Positions 1 to 6,231 of a stretch of DNA of 9,246 bases are shown here, piece after piece. Source of the stretch: Gammaproteobacteria bacterium (GTDB taxonomy: Bacteria; Pseudomonadota; Gammaproteobacteria; Granulosicoccales; Granulosicoccaceae); NCBI GenBank assembly GCA_003511825.1, contig DOIU01000220.1:1-9246 (forward strand), given 5' to 3'. The notes beneath the pieces were generated by a model. That model was not told the DNA's origin. It searched no databases and saw only the letters and a list, made by a program, of their open reading frames with translations. Both the position numbers and the translations under genes were made by a program. Numbering within the stretch: the stretch's first letter is position 1; every line of letters begins with the position of its first letter.

Positions 1-2488
1 AGGGGCTGTTGGGCAGTGGTGTGCACACCAGCACGTCGAAGATCAGTTTCTCGCTGGCGTAATCAAAGCTCAGTGAATCCACCAAGCGCACTTGCGCGGC
101 GCCAGACGTTTCTGATTGCTGAAAATTCGGCAGTTCAACGGTATAAGACGTCGTGCTTTCAGCGCCGACGTCGAGAACATGGATCTGCTCACCGCGCCCC
201 GCAATGGTGAACGCCACCAAATTGCCGTTGGGTGAGAAGGCGGCGCTGCGGACCGCGCCCGTTGATGAGAGGGCAATATCGCGCGCATTCTCGCCCGGCT
301 CAATGAGGTAGAGGTTACCGTCGGTGCCGAGGTAGGCAATGTGGGTGCCGTTCTCCAGGGTAAAGACGGAGGGCACGGCACGCAATGCGGCCGTGCTATT
401 GAGGGGGCCGGCATCGTTCCCCGCCTGGTAGCCGCTGAACGGGGCGTCCACGGTTTGGCGATAGAGGTCAAACGTTTCTCGGCTCGCGTCGTTTGGCCGC
501 AAATAGACCAACACATCATCGCCGTTGACCGGGGCGGTTGTCGTCGGGCTCGTCGGGTTGGTCTGGCCGGCGCTGGTACTGGAGACGCCTACTGCATCCC
601 AGGCATCACTGACAGCTTGGCGTTCGGCAGACGAGGCGCCAAACAAGTCGGTAGCGGCTTGCTCCAAGGCGTCGCGGGCATCCACAAAGACAGATGACGA
701 CGTGAGATACGTGGTCAAGGCGCGGTAGTAGATTCTCCCGGCATTTGGACGGCCGATGGCTTCAGCCACGCGATAGAACGCATGGTTGGGGATGCCGCTG
801 TTGATGTGTACACCGCCAAAATCCCCTTCTTCGGTATTCGGTAAGTTGCGGTAATCGTCAACGTGTTTGGGCTGATACACCAAGCCGGTATTGGGGTCTT
901 CGAGACTGCGTGTGTAGCCCGGTCGGGCCAGGGTGCAGTCCCCGCCCAGTAGCCAGTTGTCGTCGTCAATCAGCATGGCGAAGACGTCAGCGAAGGATTC
1001 GTTCAGCGCGCCGCTTTGGTTTTCGTAGATCAGGTTGGCGCTGTGCTGTATCACGCCATGAGTCATTTCATGTGCGGCGACATCCAGACATTTAGCCAGG
1101 CTGTCGAGGATGCGGCCATCACCGTCGCCATAGACCATGAACTGGCCGTTCCAAAAGGCATTGGCAATGTCTTCGCCGAAATGGATGATGGACTGCACAT
1201 TCATATTGTTGTCGTCGAGACTGTTGCGGCCGTGCACGTCGAGGAAATAGTCATAGACAATGCGCGCACTGTTTGCCACGGTCACGGCAGTCTCATCCCA
1301 GCCACTGTCGGCGCGCTGGCTGACGACAAAAAACAAGTCTGACTCCGTGTTATTCGCGTCGATGACAATCGCGTCGCCGGTGGGGTTCAGGCCTTGATTG
1401 ACCGGGTCATATGTGTCGGTGACATCATTGAGCGGGAATGTCGGGTCGATCAGATAATACAAGCCTTGTTCTAGCCATGCGGTGAAGCTGACGGTTTCTC
1501 CATTGAGCGTGCGCCCACTGGCCGTGGCGACGCTGCCACGGTGAACGCGGTTGATGCGATGGAGAATGGCGCCGGTCTGTGCATCGACGAAATAGTCAAA
1601 CCATTGGCTGATCCTTGGGCGCGCTTCGACGCGCCAGCTCAAGCGCAAGCCGCGACGGACATCCGGATAGTAAACCAGTGTGGCCGGCGTGTCGGGTGCC
1701 AGCGAAGGCACTTCAAGCGCCTGTCTCACGGCATCGACGGCAGTCAGTGCGTCAATCGCGGGGACCGGATCAGGCACCGCGTCGTCCGCGATATAGCTGC
1801 CGTTGAATTGGTAGACATCGCCCTGTGCATTCATATGCACATACACGTCCTGGCCCCAGACTGGCACGTCATTCACGCGTTGCTGGTAGCGCAGATGGCG
1901 CAGCTTAAGATGATCTTGCCATTGTGTTTGTAGTGACAGGGTTTCGCTGGGCGCGCGCAGTTTCAGTAATGCTCGATGCTCGTGCAGATAGCGTTGAGCG
2001 GCCGCCGCTGCACCCACAGCGTCAATCGTCGCGGGAGCGGCTTGTCTGCGCAGCCTAACCTGCGGCGAGCGCAACAGCGTAACGGTACCGTGACGCGGAT
2101 GGAACCGTGCCTTAAGCCCTGTTCGGTTGCGTTGGGCCAAAGCATGCAAGGCGTTTTGCTGCTCGCGTGTGATTGAGGCCGTGGGGCGGGGCTTACCACC
2201 CAGTCCGAGCGCGCGTGCTTGGTGAAGGATTTGCTGCGTCGTGTGTGCGATTGAGGCGTCATCGACGGGCGGCGATGACTTGATCCCGTGGCGTTGGTAG
2301 AGCGCGGAGTGATTAGTCAGCTGCGCGGATGTGTCTGGCGTCCAGGATGATGGTGGCAGTGCCGATGCGGCTTGAGCGTCATGGTTGGTGATGATCAGGT
2401 GAAGCCCCAGTAAAAAGCACGCCAATAACGGACTCAGTACCCCGCGCAGCGGGTGCGACCTGGCTTGTTCTATCACGTGTCTGCTCAC
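1..2488 (-). CDS. Secreted M4 (thermolysin-family) metalloprotease with C-terminal beta-propeller-like region; 3' end cut by window
   Basis: This is a zinc endopeptidase of peptidase family M4, expected to be exported and to mature by removal of its propeptide. 829 codons are visible and the reading frame is open to the window edge. A Sec signal peptide covers about residues 1-40 (hydrophobic core 17-33, likely cleavage after AQA). An FTP propeptide motif lies at about 193-233 and a PepSY-like propeptide domain at about 240-312. The catalytic domain spans about 313-632. It has HEMTH at 473-477 (zinc ligands His473 and His477, catalytic Glu474), GALNES with third ligand Glu497 exactly 20 residues on as in thermolysin, and GGVHINSG with catalytic His561. 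A Thr/Pro/Ser-rich linker follows (about 633-652). After it come TolB/PD40-like strands (AFSPNGNLVAF, SFDYASEKLIFD). The GTG start at 2488 overlaps the upstream stop as GTGA and has GGAGGG about 9 bases before it. A later in-frame GTG at 2476 has no good ribosome site. The family call is very firm; the propeller call is less so because the gene is incomplete. Confidence 0.95.
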   Translation of the reverse strand, partial: MSRHVIEQARSHPLRGVLSPLLACFLLGLHLIITNHDAQAASALPPSSWTPDTSAQLTNHSALYQRHGIKSSPPVDDASIAHTTQQILHQARALGLGGKPRPTASITREQQNALHALAQRNRTGLKARFHPRHGTVTLLRSPQVRLRRQAAPATIDAVGAAAAAQRYLHEHRALLKLRAPSETLSLQTQWQDHLKLRHLRYQQRVNDVPVWGQDVYVHMNAQGDVYQFNGSYIADDAVPDPVPAIDALTAVDAVRQALEVPSLAPDTPATLVYYPDVRRGLRLSWRVEARPRISQWFDYFVDAQTGAILHRINRVHRGSVATASGRTLNGETVSFTAWLEQGLYYLIDPTFPLNDVTDTYDPVNQGLNPTGDAIVIDANNTESDLFFVVSQRADSGWDETAVTVANSARIVYDYFLDVHGRNSLDDNNMNVQSIIHFGEDIANAFWNGQFMVYGDGDGRILDSLAKCLDVAAHEMTHGVIQHSANLIYENQSGALNESFADVFAMLIDDDNWLLGGDCTLARPGYTRSLEDPNTGLVYQPKHVDDYRNLPNTEEGDFGGVHINSGIPNHAFYRVAEAIGRPNAGRIYYRALTTYLTSSSVFVDARDALEQAATDLFGASSAERQAVSDAWDAVGVSSTSAGQTNPTSPTTTAPVNGDDVLVYLRPNDASRETFDLYRQTVDAPFSGYQAGNDAGPLNSTAALRAVPSVFTLENGTHIAYLGTDGNLYLIEPGENARDIALSSTGAVRSAAFSPNGNLVAFTIAGRGEQIHVLDVGAESTTSYTVELPNFQQSETSGAAQVRLVDSLSFDYASEKLIFDVLVCTPLPNSP

Positions 2489-3048
2489 TGCCACCGGCCC
2501 TCCAGCACCTTGATCACCTCTCCGCTGATGCTATCGACTAAGACGAATTTGCGCTGTGTGGCGTGGGTGAGGGTGAGGTGCCATGCCAAGCGCGCGGCAT
2601 CTTCCGTCACCACCAGCATGAGCGCCTCGTGTTGGCGTTGCCAACCGAGGTTGTCCGGCAGCGCAGTTGTCGCTGTTTGAGCGGCATCGGCTGCGGTAAG
2701 TTCCGGCTCGGTGCGCGTGTTCTCGGGTATGTCGATCACATCGCCGTCCACGCGATACACGTTACCCTCGGCGTTAATGTGTATCGTGGTGTCGGATTGC
2801 CACAACGGAATGCCGCGATACATCTGCTGGTAGTGCAGGTGGCGAAAGCCGAGTGTGTCTGTTTGCGCTTTCACTAACGCTAAGCCCGTGAATCCGGATG
2901 TGTGCTGAGGCATGGGGCTAGGCTCTCGTTGCGATGGCATGGGCAATGTGGGGCGCGGCTGTGTGGGGACCGGGTCAGGTGTTGGCGCGATCATGGGGCT
3001 ACAAGCTACGCTCGCGAGTAACCCAGTGAGTACAAGGATTTTATGCAC
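2485..3048 (-). CDS. Small lipoprotein: stand-alone FTP/PepSY propeptide-like protein
   Basis: This is a 187-residue exported protein with no catalytic domain. The N-terminus (MHKILVLTGLLASVAC) is a short lipoprotein signal with the modified Cys at 16. Ser at the -3 position is not the best lipobox residue, so lipidation is probable rather than certain. A proline-rich tether follows (about 19-48). Residues 67-109 resemble the FTP propeptide motif (FRHLHYQQ, GIPLW, HINAEGNVYRVDG), and about 120-185 resemble a PepSY domain (ARLAWHL, FVLVDSISGEVIKVLEG). Both match the propeptide of the protease downstream: RHLxYQQ, PxW, HxNAxGxVY are shared. Its stop overlaps the protease GTG, so the two are co-transcribed and probably translationally coupled. 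I chose GTG 3048 because GGAGGG lies 7 bases upstream and it places the signal at the N-terminus; an upstream ATG at 3081 would add 11 residues ahead of it. A role in protease inhibition, folding or self-protection is inference. The family is also loosely called PepSY/propeptide domain proteins. Confidence 0.85.
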   Translation of the reverse strand: MHKILVLTGLLASVACSPMIAPTPDPVPTQPRPTLPMPSQREPSPMPQHTSGFTGLALVKAQTDTLGFRHLHYQQMYRGIPLWQSDTTIHINAEGNVYRVDGDVIDIPENTRTEPELTAADAAQTATTALPDNLGWQRQHEALMLVVTEDAARLAWHLTLTHATQRKFVLVDSISGEVIKVLEGRWQ

Positions 3049-3055
3049 CGAATAT

Positions 3056-3061
3056 CCCTCC
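3056..3061 (-). promoter_or_regulatory. Shine-Dalgarno site that fixes the GTG start of the propeptide-like lipoprotein
   Basis: GGAGGG on the minus strand lies 7 bases before GTG 3048. This supports the GTG over the in-frame ATG at 3081, which has no comparable site and would put non-signal residues in front of the lipoprotein signal. Confidence 0.75.
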
Positions 3062-3118
3062 GAACAGGCCCAATACGTCAATCAGTCAAGACAGTCTAAG
3101 GGGCTTGGACCGCAGGGA

Positions 3119-3135
3119 ATGTGAAATATTCACAT
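3119..3135. promoter_or_regulatory. Perfect palindrome, candidate operator upstream of the lipoprotein-protease unit
   Basis: ATGTGAAATATTCACAT has two perfect 7-base arms (3119-3125 and 3129-3135) around a 3-base centre. It lies about 70 bases upstream of the lipoprotein start and downstream of the TPM operon. The half-sites look like CRP (TGTGA/TCACA), but the spacer is five bases rather than the six CRP requires, so I do not call it a CRP site. It could instead form a small hairpin in the transcript. No convincing -35/-10 pair was found nearby. Confidence 0.35.
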
Positions 3136-3141
3136 CGCGGA

Positions 3142-3158
3142 TGCCCGCGTTACGGGCA
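3142..3158. terminator. Hairpin after the TPM-like gene, possible terminator without T tract
   Basis: TGCCCG and CGGGCA form a 6-bp GC-rich stem with a 5-base loop, starting 9 bases beyond the stop of the minus-strand gene that ends at 3167. No run of T follows on the minus strand, so intrinsic termination is uncertain. Confidence 0.3.
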
Positions 3159-3166
3159 GCGGCGGG

Positions 3167-3784
3167 CTACACGTCGATCAGATGATTGGGCAGGGTGTTG
3201 GGGTTTTCTCGATCGGCGGGGAAATGTGCCCAGAGCACTTCTCGGCAGCGATTAATGGCGGACAGGAAGCCGGCCGTGGTGTCGCCTTGCTTCAAGAGCG
3301 CTATGAACTCGTCGATCGCCTCTTGCCAGGCGTCGTCGCTGACATGCGCGCGCAGCGCCTCGTCGGCGATAATTTCAACGTAGTGTTCGGCCACGGAGAC
3401 AAAGATCAGGATACCGGCGCGATCGGGCGTGGTGTGCACACCTTGAGCAAAGAATTGCTCGCGTGCCTGCAGTGACGCACGGCGATGACGGACGCTTTTG
3501 GGAATCAGGCGCATCTTGAGTGCGTCTTGTTGAAACAGCCATGTCGCCGCGATAAACACCAGTACCTGCGCTTGGTAGGTCAACGCGCGATCCAGTGGGG
3601 TGCCAAAAAGAAAGTTCAGGCCTGGAATAGACAAGGCCAAGAGTGCAGCCCACAAGGTTGGGATGTAGCGATAGCTGTCGCTGGCGTGTGCGATCACGGT
3701 CACGATTTCACCACAGGTGCGTGCTTCGGCCTCTGCGATAGCAAAGCGAATCTTGGCTTTTTCTTGCGCGGTTAAAAATGCCAT
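3167..3784 (-). CDS. TPM-domain-like membrane protein (second TPM gene of the lemA cluster)
   Basis: This 205-residue protein resembles the small TPM-domain membrane proteins that follow LemA and YgcG-type genes in many proteobacteria. The N-terminal helix and strand (AIAEAEARTCGEIVTVIAHAS, about 15-35) look like the start of a TPM fold. Two hydrophobic segments follow at about 42-60 and 67-84. The remainder (AREQFFAQGVHTT, ILIFVSVAEHYVEIIAD, then helices to about 188) looks like the rest of the TPM fold, so a membrane hairpin seems to interrupt the domain. The ATG overlaps the upstream stop by one base (TAATG), and AGGAGG lies 6 bases before it, so it is translated with the YgcG-like protein. 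There is no signal peptide. The molecular function is not established; the name TPM_phosphatase comes from a plant thylakoid member and should not be taken as proof of phosphatase activity here. Confidence 0.85.
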   Translation of the reverse strand: MAFLTAQEKAKIRFAIAEAEARTCGEIVTVIAHASDSYRYIPTLWAALLALSIPGLNFLFGTPLDRALTYQAQVLVFIAATWLFQQDALKMRLIPKSVRHRRASLQAREQFFAQGVHTTPDRAGILIFVSVAEHYVEIIADEALRAHVSDDAWQEAIDEFIALLKQGDTTAGFLSAINRCREVLWAHFPADRENPNTLPNHLIDV

Positions 3785-4701
3785 TACCAGCCTCCTGAGG
3801 CGCCGCCGCCACCGAATCCACCGCCGCCTCCGCCGAAGCCGCCACCACCCAGACCGCCGCCTAGGCCACCACTGAAGCCGTCGTGACCGCTATAGCCTTC
3901 CGTCCCGTGAGGGTGGCTTTGTCGTTGCCCGGCGCCGCCGCTGCCGCCGCCCCGGTTGCCCAGAACCAGCATAAGGACAAACGCTGCGACTCCCGCGAGC
4001 ACGCCGTAGAGCGGTGTCTGGGTTGCAATGGTCACCATCAAGCCAATCACACCGCCGATGGCCACCCCATTTGCCACACCGCGTGACGTGCGGCGCTTGA
4101 GCCATTCGGCCAGTGCGATAACGGCGATGAAGAATAAGGGGATCAGGCCGCCCAAGGTGTCGTTCTCGTCGTCGTCTTCCGCCGTATAGCTGCCGTCAAT
4201 GGCGGCGATCATCGCATCAATGCCTTGGGTGATGCCCCGTGCAAACTCCCCTTGGCGAAACGCAGGCCGAATCTCGCGCCGGATAATGCGATGGCTGACG
4301 GCATCCGTCAGATGCCCTTCCAGCCCACGACCGACCTCAATGCGGACTTTGCGCTCGTCGACAGCAATAATCAGCAAAGCCCCATTGTCTTTGCCCGCTT
4401 GTCCGATGCCCCATGCGCGCCCCATGGCCAGCCCATGGTCGGCGATGTCATGCCCTTGGAGGTCCGGCAAGGTCACCACGACAATTTGGTTGGAGGAGGT
4501 GGCTTCTATCGCTGCGAGTTTGTCGGTGAGGGTACGTTCCTGATCGGGGCTGAGCAGATCCGCTTGGTCCATCACACGACCGGTGAGCGCGGGCACTTGC
4601 GGCGCAGCCTGCGCGAGCGACACACATACCAGCCACAACAGTAGTGCGGCTCGCGCGAGTGTAACGCGGCTAAGACAACCGGCGTAGGGTCGGCGCGCCA
4701 T
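3784..4701 (-). CDS. YgcG-family TPM-domain membrane protein with glycine-rich C-terminus
   Basis: This 305-residue envelope protein has a cleavable Sec signal (about 1-32, hydrophobic ALLLWLVCVSLAQA). A TPM domain (about 43-167) includes VMDQADLLSPDQ, NQIVVVTLPDLQG, NGALLIIAVDERKVRIEVGR and GLEGHLTD. An acidic stretch (EDDDEND, about 175-181) is followed by two or three membrane segments between about 185 and 248. The tail (250-305) is glycine-rich and ends FGGGGASGGW, the typical ending of YgcG-type proteins. With its signal and topology, the TPM domain should face the periplasm. The ATG at 4701 lies five bases after the lemA stop and lacks a strong ribosome site, so coupling to lemA is likely. 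The biochemical role is unknown; LemA/YgcG pairs are usually described as envelope-associated. Confidence 0.93.
   Translation of the reverse strand: MARRPYAGCLSRVTLARAALLLWLVCVSLAQAAPQVPALTGRVMDQADLLSPDQERTLTDKLAAIEATSSNQIVVVTLPDLQGHDIADHGLAMGRAWGIGQAGKDNGALLIIAVDERKVRIEVGRGLEGHLTDAVSHRIIRREIRPAFRQGEFARGITQGIDAMIAAIDGSYTAEDDDENDTLGGLIPLFFIAVIALAEWLKRRTSRGVANGVAIGGVIGLMVTIATQTPLYGVLAGVAAFVLMLVLGNRGGGSGGAGQRQSHPHGTEGYSGHDGFSGGLGGGLGGGGFGGGGGGFGGGGASGGW
3791..3796 (-). promoter_or_regulatory. Perfect Shine-Dalgarno embedded in the codons of the YgcG-like C-terminus
   Basis: AGGAGG lies within the Ser-Gly-Gly-Trp codons that end the YgcG-like protein, 6 bases before the ATG of the next gene. The same bases encode the conserved tail and the ribosome site, which supports the 3784 start. 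Confidence 0.8.
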
Positions 4702-4706
4702 GGTGA

Positions 4707-5300
4707 TCAGTCAAACGAGACCTGGGGATTGCGCGTCTGCGCTTCGCTCACCGTGAAGGTCTCTGCGGGTTGGGCGTCGCTGTACAGCAGCGCATGCCAC
4801 CAGCGCCCAGGAATGGTACGCAGCTCCGTGTTGTAGGTTTGCACCGTTTTGATGTAATCGCCGCGCGCCACGGCAATGCGATTCTCCGTGCCTTCGAGCT
4901 GCGATTGCAACGCGAGGAAGTTTTCATTCGACTTGAGGTCAGGGTAGCGCTCAACCACCAGCATGAGCTTAGACAGCGCGCTGCCGAGGGCATCTTGGTT
5001 GGCGAGAAAACTCTGGAACGCCTCGGGGTTGTTCAGGGTATTGGCGTCGACTGAGAGCTGGGTGGCTTTGGCGCGCGCCTCAACGACTTCGGTCAGCACC
5101 TCTTTTTCTTGTGCGGCGAAGCCTTTGACGGTCTCGATCAAGTTGGGCACGAGGTCAGCACGACGCTGATATTGGTTCTGGACTTCGCTCCAGCCGGCTT
5201 TGACGGCTTCGTCATAGCTGGGGATATTATTGATGCCACAGCCACTGAGAGCGCTGAGCGCCAGGGCAAAGACAAACCGCTTGAGCCAGGCGTGAACCAT
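4707..5300 (-). CDS. lemA: LemA family lipoprotein
   Basis: This 197-residue protein has the full LemA pattern. The signal carries a lipobox LSGC with Cys21. It is followed by NNIPSYDEAVKAGWSEVQNQ, then YQRRADLVPNLIETVKGFA (about 45-62), the family hallmark. Further signature positions are VVEARAKAT (72-80), LMLVVERYPDLKSNENFLAL (112-131) and ARGDYIKTVQTYN (145-157). Length is normal. LemA folds as a helical bundle. Here the lipobox suggests anchoring to a membrane on the periplasmic side; many other LemA proteins have an N-terminal membrane segment instead. The ATG at 5300 has AAGGAA 7 bases upstream. It is the first gene of a lemA, YgcG-like, TPM-like operon and is divergent from the peroxiredoxin gene. 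The exact function of the family is not settled. Confidence 0.95.
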   Translation of the reverse strand: MVHAWLKRFVFALALSALSGCGINNIPSYDEAVKAGWSEVQNQYQRRADLVPNLIETVKGFAAQEKEVLTEVVEARAKATQLSVDANTLNNPEAFQSFLANQDALGSALSKLMLVVERYPDLKSNENFLALQSQLEGTENRIAVARGDYIKTVQTYNTELRTIPGRWWHALLYSDAQPAETFTVSEAQTRNPQVSFD

Positions 5301-5338
5301 GGGTGTATTCCTTGGGAAGTCGCTCGATAGACGCGCGG

Positions 5339-5360
5339 ATCATAACAGAGACCCTGTCTC
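5339..5360 (-). promoter_or_regulatory. Candidate lemA -10 with a dyad in the spacer
   Basis: On the minus strand TATGAT (5344-5339) is a good -10 match about 40 bases before the lemA start. Just upstream, GAGAC and GTCTC form a perfect 5-bp dyad around three bases (5348-5360), which would sit between -10 and -35. The -35 itself is poor, which would fit a promoter that needs an activator. This is inference from pattern only. Confidence 0.25.
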
Positions 5361-5420
5361 AGGCGGAAATTGTGTGTCGGCAGTGTGTCAGCCGCGTGAA
5401 AGGAGGAGTGGTATCAACAA

Positions 5421-5449
5421 AAATGATGATTAAACAAAATATATCATTT
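5421..5449. repeat. Inverted repeat in the AT-rich promoter region of the Prx6 gene
   Basis: AAATGAT (5421-5427) and ATCATTT (5443-5449) are perfect 7-base inverted arms 15 bases apart, about 65-95 bases upstream of the peroxiredoxin ATG. This could be a regulator site; no known regulator consensus was matched with confidence. Confidence 0.3.
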
Positions 5450-5514
5450 CCAAAGATATTGATGCAGCGCGAGACTGTGTCCCTAAACGTACCTATTATC
5501 GCAGAGGAAGAGAC

Positions 5515-6177
5515 ATGTCTTTACGCATCAACGATATTGCGCCCGATTTTAAGGCCCAGACGACTCAGGGCGAAATTTCGTTCCACGATTGGATTGGCGA
5601 CGGTTATGCCATTCTGTTTTCTCACCCCAAGGATTTCACGCCCGTGTGCACCACGGAGCTGGGTTTTATGGCGGGTCTGGAAAAGGAATTTGCCGAGCGT
5701 AACACCAAGATCATTGGCCTGAGTGTTGATCCGGTTGACAGCCATGGCGAGTGGGTCAGTGACATTGAAGAAACCCAGGGCAACCGCGTGACCTATCCCA
5801 TGATTGCTGATACCGATCTGGCGGTGTCTAAGCTCTACAACATGCTGCCGGCAGAAGAGGAAGGGGATTTTGAAGGTCGCACGGCCGCCACTAACCAAAC
5901 TGTTCGCACGGTCTTTATTGTTGGACCCGACAAGCGCATCAAGCTGCTCCTTGCCTATCCCATGAGCACGGGCCGCAATTTTAATGAAATTTTGCGTGTG
6001 CTGGATTCCATTCAGTTGACCGCCAAGCACCAAGTGGCCACGCCGGTGAATTGGCAGAACGGTGAGGATTGCATTATTGTCCCGGCCGTCTCCGACGAAG
6101 ACGCCAAGGTGAAATTCCCCGGCGGCTGGAATGCCGTCAAGCCTTACCTGCGAATCGTGCCGCAGCCGCAAGACTGA
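5515..6177 (+). CDS. 1-Cys peroxiredoxin, Prx6 subfamily
   Basis: This 220-residue cytosolic thiol peroxidase reduces hydrogen peroxide and organic hydroperoxides. The active site DFTPVCTTE places Thr42, Pro38 (SHPKDF) and the peroxidatic Cys45. The conserved arginine is Arg131 (TVRTVFIVGPD). The subfamily ending is clear: YPMSTGRNFNEILRVLDSIQ (148-167), then NWQNGEDCIIVP and PYLRIVPQP, the long C-terminal extension of Prx6 rather than the shorter AhpC/Prx1 tail. A second cysteine is present at 186 in this extension. Whether it resolves Cys45 is unknown; typical Prx6 proteins act as 1-Cys enzymes. The ATG at 5515 has AGAGGA 6 bases upstream. It stands alone, divergent from lemA and convergent with the MOSC gene. 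Oxidative-stress control is plausible, but no OxyR site was identified. Confidence 0.95.
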   Translation: MSLRINDIAPDFKAQTTQGEISFHDWIGDGYAILFSHPKDFTPVCTTELGFMAGLEKEFAERNTKIIGLSVDPVDSHGEWVSDIEETQGNRVTYPMIADTDLAVSKLYNMLPAEEEGDFEGRTAATNQTVRTVFIVGPDKRIKLLLAYPMSTGRNFNEILRVLDSIQLTAKHQVATPVNWQNGEDCIIVPAVSDEDAKVKFPGGWNAVKPYLRIVPQPQD

Positions 6178-6191
6178 GATCTGCTGAACGT

Positions 6192-6218
6192 CTGGTCGCC
6201 ACGCCTTATGGCGGCCAG
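6192..6218. terminator. Hairpin between convergent genes, likely bidirectional terminator
   Basis: CTGGTCGCCA (6192-6201) pairs with TGGCGGCCAG (6209-6218) as a 10-bp stem with one T-G wobble and a 7-base loop. It sits between the stop codons of the convergent peroxiredoxin and MOSC genes. No T tract follows on either strand, so its strength as an intrinsic terminator is uncertain. Confidence 0.55.
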
Positions 6219-6231
6219 CGTGTCGGGTGGG

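Larger units (their letters stand above)
5301..5514. other. Divergent intergenic region between lemA and the Prx6 gene
   Basis: This 214-base non-coding stretch must hold promoters for both flanking genes. The half near the peroxiredoxin is AT-rich (about 5411-5460), unlike the surrounding DNA. It holds two dyads listed separately, and AGAGGA (5503-5508) 6 bases before the peroxiredoxin ATG. No -35/-10 pair is good enough to call for the plus strand; TATTAT at about 5494-5499 is a possible -10 with a poor -35. Confidence 0.5.

Noticed and set aside
70..519. Separate 149-codon minus-strand gene
   Set aside because: It is an alternative frame of the M4 protease C-terminal region; the true frame continues without a break from the catalytic domain.
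3049..3081. Upstream ATG start for the propeptide-like lipoprotein
   Set aside because: It would add 11 residues before a good lipoprotein signal and lacks a ribosome site, whereas GTG 3048 has GGAGGG at 7 bases.
3119..3135. CRP binding site
   Set aside because: Half-sites fit but the spacer is five bases; CRP sites need six.
3784..3950. Tandem repeat or low-complexity non-coding DNA (GCC/CCG-rich run)
   Set aside because: It encodes the glycine-rich tail of the YgcG-like protein, in frame and typical of the family.
5303..5722. Plus-strand frame starting upstream of the peroxiredoxin, with a strong SD-like AAAGGAGG at 5399-5406
   Set aside because: The SD-like sequence is too far from the ATG at 5423 and too close to GTG 5408. 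The frame runs into the peroxiredoxin in another frame and gives a low-complexity Arg/Pro-rich product.
5521..6171. Minus-strand open frame of 216 codons opposite the peroxiredoxin gene
   Set aside because: Almost exactly mirrors the Prx6 coding region, whose protein is unmistakable; no recognisable protein on this strand.
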